64,000 bases of DNA, taken from the NCBI GenBank assembly GCA_031425275.1, contig JANPJA010000034.1, forward strand, positions 36,683-100,682. The letters are read 5' to 3'. This DNA comes from JAIVGV01 sp031425275 (GTDB lineage Bacteria; Acidobacteriota; Blastocatellia; Pyrinomonadales; Pyrinomonadaceae). A program made the translations under genes and the position numbers. Positions 58,844 to 64,000 of this stretch are shown here, in pieces (positions within the stretch are counted from its first letter, which is position 1; each line of letters opens with the position of its first letter). Below the pieces are notes generated by a model, which did not search any database, was not told where the DNA came from, and worked only from the letters and a program-made list of their open reading frames with translations.

Positions 58844-60208
58844 ATGGATTCCATCCTCATCGTTGACGACGAGCGCGGCATCCGCGAGACGCTGCGCGGC
58901 GTGCTCGAAGACGAAGGCTACGCGGTCGAGACGGCGGCGTCGGGCGAGGAGGCCTTGCGCGCGGTCGAGCGCCGCGCCTACGGGTGCGTGCTGCTCGACG
59001 TGTGGCTGCCCGGGATCGACGGTTTGGAAACGCTCGCGCGGCTCAAGGCCGCCGGCGCGAACTGCGCCGTCGTGATGATCTCCGGCCACGGCAACATCGA
59101 GACGGCCGTGCGCGCCACCAAGCTCGGCGCGTTCGACTTCGTCGAAAAACCGCTCTCGGTGGAGAAGACACTGCTCGCCATCCGCAACGCCTTGCGCCAG
59201 CACGCGCTCGAACGCGCCAACGCCGCGCTCTCGGCCGAGCTTGCCGAGGAGTACGCGATGGTCGGCCAGTCGGTCGCCATGCGCGCGTTGCGCAAGCAGA
59301 TCGCCGTGGTCGCGCCGACCGACGGGCGCGTCCTGATCTACGGCGAGTCGGGTTCGGGCAAGGAGTTGGTCGCGCGCGCCATCCACTCGCAGTCGCGCCG
59401 CGCCGCCGCGCCGTTCGTCGAGCTGAACTGCGCCGCGATCCCCGAAGAGTTAATCGAGTCGGAGCTGTTCGGGCACGTGCGCGGGGCGTTCACGGGCGCG
59501 ACCGGGGCCAAGCGCGGCAAGTTCGAGCTGGCCGACGGCGCGACCGTCTTCCTCGACGAAGTCGGCGACATGAGCCAGCGGACGCAGGCCAAAGTCCTGC
59601 GCGTGCTCGAAGAGCAGCGGTTCTCGCCGGTCGGGAGCAACGAGCAGCGGAGGGTGGACGTGCGCGTCATCGCCGCGACGAATAAGCGGCTCGAAACTGA
59701 GATCGAGCGCGGTAACTTTCGCCCCGATCTTTTCTACCGCCTCAACGTCATCCCGTTCGAGGTTCCTCCGTTACGCGACCGGCTCGAAGACGTGCCTTCA
59801 CTCGCGGAGCATTTCAACGAAAAGTTCTCCGCCGCCTACGGCAAGCCGCCCAAAAGTTTCGAGCCGGACGCGGTCGAGGCGCTGCAAAACTACACTTGGC
59901 CCGGCAACGTGCGCGAGCTGCGCAACACGGTCGAGCGCGTCGTCATCATGCACGGCAAGGCGAAGGTCGCGGCCGGGGATTTGCCGCCGCTCGGGGGCGA
60001 AGAGCCGCCGGCCGCCGCCTTTAAGTTTTCCTCCTTCAAGGAGGCGAGCGAGGCTCACCAGCGCGAGTTCATCCGCCGCAAACTTGCCGAGGCCGAGGGC
60101 AACGTCACGCGCGCGGCCGAGCTGTTAGGCATCGACCGCAGCCACCTCTACCGCCGGATGCGCACGCTCGGAATTCGAGTTCGCGGCGAGCGCGAGAACG
60201 GTAATTAG
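58844..60208 (+). CDS. Sigma-54-dependent response regulator, NtrX-like
   Basis: A 454-residue NtrC-family activator. The receiver domain has the phospho-acceptor Asp52 (CVLLDVWLPG) and the conserved Lys in EKPL. The AAA+ domain has GESGSGKE (167-174), the sigma-54 contact loop GAFTGA (214-219), and FLDEVGDMS Walker B. A Fis-type helix-turn-helix (AAELLGIDRSHLYRRMRTLG) ends it. The kinase upstream is its likely partner. Sigma-54 itself is not in the window. NtrX versus other NtrC members is uncertain; the adjacent NtrY-like kinase supports it. Confidence 0.93.
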   Translation: MDSILIVDDERGIRETLRGVLEDEGYAVETAASGEEALRAVERRAYGCVLLDVWLPGIDGLETLARLKAAGANCAVVMISGHGNIETAVRATKLGAFDFVEKPLSVEKTLLAIRNALRQHALERANAALSAELAEEYAMVGQSVAMRALRKQIAVVAPTDGRVLIYGESGSGKELVARAIHSQSRRAAAPFVELNCAAIPEELIESELFGHVRGAFTGATGAKRGKFELADGATVFLDEVGDMSQRTQAKVLRVLEEQRFSPVGSNEQRRVDVRVIAATNKRLETEIERGNFRPDLFYRLNVIPFEVPPLRDRLEDVPSLAEHFNEKFSAAYGKPPKSFEPDAVEALQNYTWPGNVRELRNTVERVVIMHGKAKVAAGDLPPLGGEEPPAAAFKFSSFKEASEAHQREFIRRKLAEAEGNVTRAAELLGIDRSHLYRRMRTLGIRVRGERENGN

Positions 60209-60390
60209 CATCATAATCAGGACGCTTCGCGCGCCGGCCGGAATCGGGCGCGAGACGTGTCGGGGGCGAATAAGGTTGATAGATGCGGGGAGACATCGTT
60301 TCTGTTAAAGTTAACGTCGTCCCCGTCTGGGTGACGCACGTTGCGCGCGATGATTAGTTTCGCGCGCTCTCGTTTATCCGAAAGGCCATC

Positions 60391-61554
<1,164 letters not shown>

Positions 61555-61563
61555 AGAGGTTTT

Positions 61564-61758
61564 ATGCCTGACTACAAATTCACCGTCGTGATCGAGCCCG
61601 ACGAAGCAGGTTTTCACGCCTTCGTCCCGGCGCTGCCCGGCTGCCACTCGTGCGGAGCGACGATTGATGAGGCGCGAAACAATATTGTCGAAGCGATGGA
61701 ACTGCACATCGAAGGCCTGCGCGAGGACGGAGAACCTGCTGCGAGACGCTGGCGTTGA
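61564..61758 (+). CDS. HicB-like orphan protein
   Basis: A 64-residue protein with the HicB/UPF0150 fold: FTVVIEPDEAGFHAFVPALPGCHSCGATIDEARNN and AMELHIEGL. It lacks the C-terminal DNA-binding segment of full HicB antitoxins, and no HicA toxin is adjacent on either strand. AAGAGG precedes ATG 61564. It may be a solitary relic or an uncharacterised partner of the radical SAM gene just upstream. Confidence 0.75.
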   Translation: MPDYKFTVVIEPDEAGFHAFVPALPGCHSCGATIDEARNNIVEAMELHIEGLREDGEPAARRWR

Positions 61759-61832
61759 CCCGGCAGACTTCCGAAGGCTGATCTAGTTCCGCGAGCCTTC
61801 GCACCGAGCAGGTTGTGAAACGAGTCCCACAT

Positions 61833-63032
61833 ATGCCCCGACCCGGCGGCCCGAAAATTCTGATCATCTCGTCCGACACGGGCGGCGGCCACCGCTCGGC
61901 GGCGGCGGCGATAGTCGCGGGCGTGCAGAAGTTCGTCACGAGTGACTCCTATGCCGTGCGCGTCGTGCGGGCGGTCGAAGAGTCGCACGGGCTGTCGGAG
62001 AAACTTGTCAGGGGCTACAACTGGGTGCTGCGCAACCGCCAGCACTGGATGAAGTATCTCTATTGGGCGGTCAACCGCTTCCGGCCCGAAACGCGCGAGT
62101 TCTTCCACCGCCGCTCCATCGGCTTCGTCCGCGAGCTGTTCGAGAAGTGGTGCCCGCACGTCGTCGTCTCCGTCCACCCGCTCACGCAACACCTTTTCGC
62201 GCGCGTCCTCAAAGAGCTGCGCCTCGACGAGACCATCCCGCTCGTGACGGTCGTGACCGACCCGTGCTACGGGTTCTGGAAGGGCTGGGCGTGCGACGAC
62301 GTGCGGCTCTACCTCGTGGCGAGCGACGAGGCGCGGCGGCAGCTCATCGACTACGGCGTCGCGCCCGAGCGGATCAAAGTTTCGGGGATGCCCGTCCACC
62401 CGAAGTTCGATTTGCCGGACGAGCGCACCGCGCGGGCCGCACGGAGCGCGCTCGGCCTCGACCCCGACAAGTTCACCGTCTTCGTCAACGCCGGCTGGGC
62501 CGGGGGCGGGAACATCCCGGCCATCTTCCGCGAGCTGGTGCGCGGCGACTTGGACGTGCAGGCCATCTTCCTCGCGGGCCGGAACGAATCCCTGCGCGCG
62601 GAGGCCGAGTCGATTGCCGCGCACGCCAAGTTCCCGGTGAAAGTCATCGGCTACTCGGAGCACGTCGAGCAGTTGATGCAGGCGGCCAACGTGATGATCT
62701 CGAAGCTCGGCGGGCTGACGACGTTTGAAGCCTTCGCCTGCCGCGTGCCGGTCATCGCCGACGCGACCACGCCGCCGATGCCGCAAGAGGCGGGCGCGGC
62801 CCAGATGATCGTGCGACGCGGCGCGGGCGTGCTGTTGGAGCGCGTGACCGACGTGGTGCCCACGGTCAGAAGGCTCGCCGCCGACGCGCGGCTCTACGCG
62901 CAAATGCGCGCCGCCACCGCCGGCATCTCCTTCCCGCACTCGACGCGCCGCATCGTCGAAGAGATCACGGCGCTCATCCCGGCGCACGCGCTCGCCCCGG
63001 AAAAGCCGGCGGTCGTAGAACGCGTCGCCTGA
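61833..63032 (+). CDS. MGDG synthase / diacylglycerol glucosyltransferase-type glycosyltransferase (GT28)
   Basis: A 399-residue GT-B enzyme. The N-terminus has ISSDTGGGHRSAAAAI, the signature of the MGDG synthase N-terminal domain. The centre has VSGMPVHPKF and FVNAGWAGGGN, and the C-terminal half the nucleotide-sugar site SKLGGLTTFEAFACRVPVI. Such enzymes attach a hexose to diacylglycerol at the inner face of the membrane. Start is ATG 61833; a GTG at 61815 is possible. The neighbouring SDR and radical SAM genes might act in the same lipid pathway. Confidence 0.85.
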   Translation: MPRPGGPKILIISSDTGGGHRSAAAAIVAGVQKFVTSDSYAVRVVRAVEESHGLSEKLVRGYNWVLRNRQHWMKYLYWAVNRFRPETREFFHRRSIGFVRELFEKWCPHVVVSVHPLTQHLFARVLKELRLDETIPLVTVVTDPCYGFWKGWACDDVRLYLVASDEARRQLIDYGVAPERIKVSGMPVHPKFDLPDERTARAARSALGLDPDKFTVFVNAGWAGGGNIPAIFRELVRGDLDVQAIFLAGRNESLRAEAESIAAHAKFPVKVIGYSEHVEQLMQAANVMISKLGGLTTFEAFACRVPVIADATTPPMPQEAGAAQMIVRRGAGVLLERVTDVVPTVRRLAADARLYAQMRAATAGISFPHSTRRIVEEITALIPAHALAPEKPAVVERVA

Positions 63033-63161
63033 CCCTCGCCGAGCGCGCGCGCCGGCGTTCGGCAAGTTGACGCCCGCCGCCCCTTCAAGTTTAATCTAAA
63101 CGCTCTAACACAACTTCGCCCGCCCCTCGGACGGCTCGGGCTTTTCGGAGACAGGCCTGTT

Positions 63162-63911
63162 TTGAGTCTGCTGCTTGAAGGGAAACGTGCATTCATCTCC
63201 GGCGGGACGCGGGGACTCGGCGCGGCCATGTGCGAGGTCTTCGCGCGCGAGGGGGCCGACGTGGCCTTCAGCTACCACTCGCGCGACGATCTGGCCGAAG
63301 AGGTGGCGGCGAAAATCCGCGCCCACGGCCGGAGGGCGCACGCCGACAAAGTCGCGGTCACGGATCGCCTCGGGATGAAGCGGCTGGTGCGGCAACTCGT
63401 CGAAGAGTGGGGCGGCGTGGACGTGCTGGTCAACAACGCGGCCATCAACCGCGGCGACAACTTCGCGACGACCACCGACCGCTCGTGGGACACGGTCATC
63501 GACACGAACGTCAACAGCCTCTTCGCCGTCACCAAGCCCATCTACAAGCAGATGATCCGCCAGCGTAAAGGCTCGATCCTCAACATCACCTCAATCGGGG
63601 CCATCCGCTCGCTCCCGACTTCCGTCCACTACGCCACGTCGAAGGCCGCGATGATCGGCTTCACCAAGTGCCTGTCGCGCGAGGCCGCCAACTTCGGCGT
63701 CGCCGTCAACGCCATCGCCGCCGGCATCTTCGACACGGACCTGGCGCAGACGCTCCCGGCGCACCTCATCGAGATGCACAAGTTCTGGATTCCCAGCAAC
63801 CGTCTGGGCCGGCCCGAAGAACTGGCCGAGTACGCCGCCTTCATGGTCAGCGACCGCAACAGCTTCATGAACGGCGAGATCGTCATCATTGACGGCGGGG
63901 CCGTGACCTGA
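63162..63911 (+). CDS. Short-chain dehydrogenase/reductase, FabG-like
   Basis: A 249-residue classical SDR. It has ISGGTRGLGAAMCEVF (TGxxxGxG variant), NNAAINRGD, the catalytic Ser in ILNITSIG, and YATSKAAMIG (YxxxK), plus the ending GEIVIIDGGAVT. FabG-type 3-oxoacyl reductase is possible, but specificity cannot be set from this. It starts at TTG 63162, with GGAG upstream; no in-frame ATG fits. It lies 130 bp after the glycosyltransferase and is followed by a hairpin. Confidence 0.86.
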   Translation: MSLLLEGKRAFISGGTRGLGAAMCEVFAREGADVAFSYHSRDDLAEEVAAKIRAHGRRAHADKVAVTDRLGMKRLVRQLVEEWGGVDVLVNNAAINRGDNFATTTDRSWDTVIDTNVNSLFAVTKPIYKQMIRQRKGSILNITSIGAIRSLPTSVHYATSKAAMIGFTKCLSREAANFGVAVNAIAAGIFDTDLAQTLPAHLIEMHKFWIPSNRLGRPEELAEYAAFMVSDRNSFMNGEIVIIDGGAVT

Positions 63912-63932
63912 AATTTTCCACATGTAGAATTC

Positions 63933-64000
63933 ACCGCAGAGGCGCAGAGGACGCGGAGGGGGCGCAGAGAAGAAGTTGATCTTCCTCTGCGCCCCCTCCG
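63933..64000. repeat. CGCAGAGG-family inverted repeat at the right edge
   Basis: Left: CGCAGAGGCGCAGAGGACGC, followed by CGGAGGGGGCGCAGAG (63954-63969), which pairs perfectly with CTCTGCGCCCCCTCCG (63985-64000) around a 15-nt loop. The element may continue past the window. Such GCAGAGGC words are seen in many unrelated bacterial genomes. Confidence 0.85.

Noticed and set aside
61759..61832. HicA toxin next to the HicB-like gene
   Set aside because: Only 74 bp lie between HicB and the glycosyltransferase start, and no HicA-like frame is visible on either strand.

Overview
The window is a high-GC, gene-dense chromosomal segment of a Gram-negative bacterium. An LPS heptose pathway, lipoprotein and signal-peptide proteins, a TonB-domain protein, a VWA protein of the kind common in Acidobacteriota (VWFA-related Acidobacterial domain), an INO1-type inositol phosphate synthase and many short inverted repeats together suggest Acidobacteriota, perhaps the Blastocatellia. 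That placement is inference; no rRNA is present. No prophage, transposase, CRISPR array or secretion island was seen.

Layout. 1-4.4 kb: pyrimidine synthesis, with pyrD (cut by the left edge) divergent from pyrR-pyrB-pyrC. An attenuator-like set of three competing helices overlaps the 3' end of pyrR. 4.4-8.8 kb: a glycine-zipper envelope protein, a peroxiredoxin, a Cys/Met-metabolism PLP enzyme with a rhodanese, and a small helical protein. 8.9-11.9 kb: an Hsp90-family protein translationally coupled to a helical-repeat (TPR-like) protein. 12.06-12.38 kb: tRNA-Leu(UAA) interrupted by a 234-nt group I intron. 12.5-16.8 kb: Fur-family regulator, ferredoxin, M28 lipoprotein, isopropylmalate-type dehydrogenase and a membrane protein. 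17-24 kb: a receptor-like Ser/Thr kinase, then cinA-plsY-gpsA and smpB-pepA. 24.4-28.1 kb: membrane J-protein, HEAT-repeat protein and a one-domain Clp ATPase.

28.6-42.5 kb is almost wholly on the minus strand: INO1; a coupled run of DUF4912, GH57 glucan branching enzyme, glycerophosphodiesterase and AraC regulator; and an LPS core run (heptosyltransferase II, GmhB, heptose kinase, heptose adenylyltransferase, heptosyltransferase I, methyltransferase, DUF3108), preceded by an epimerase and a TrkA-type potassium channel. 42.7-49.7 kb: PBP1A, VWA protein, ECF sigma/anti-sigma pair and TonB-domain protein. 49.9-56 kb: Uma2 nuclease, IscU-like/IscS pair, a second glycine-zipper protein, citrate synthase and a CPBP protease. 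56.2-60.2 kb: NtrY/NtrX-type two-component system, the kinase carrying an insertion in its dimerisation domain. 60.4-64 kb: radical SAM protein, orphan HicB-like protein, MGDG-type glycosyltransferase and an SDR.

The most distinctive non-coding feature is a set of at least eight families of intergenic inverted repeats, most with arms made by reiterating a short word. They lie at gene boundaries and in three cases supply the last codons and stop of a gene (pyrC, araC-like, ntrY-like).
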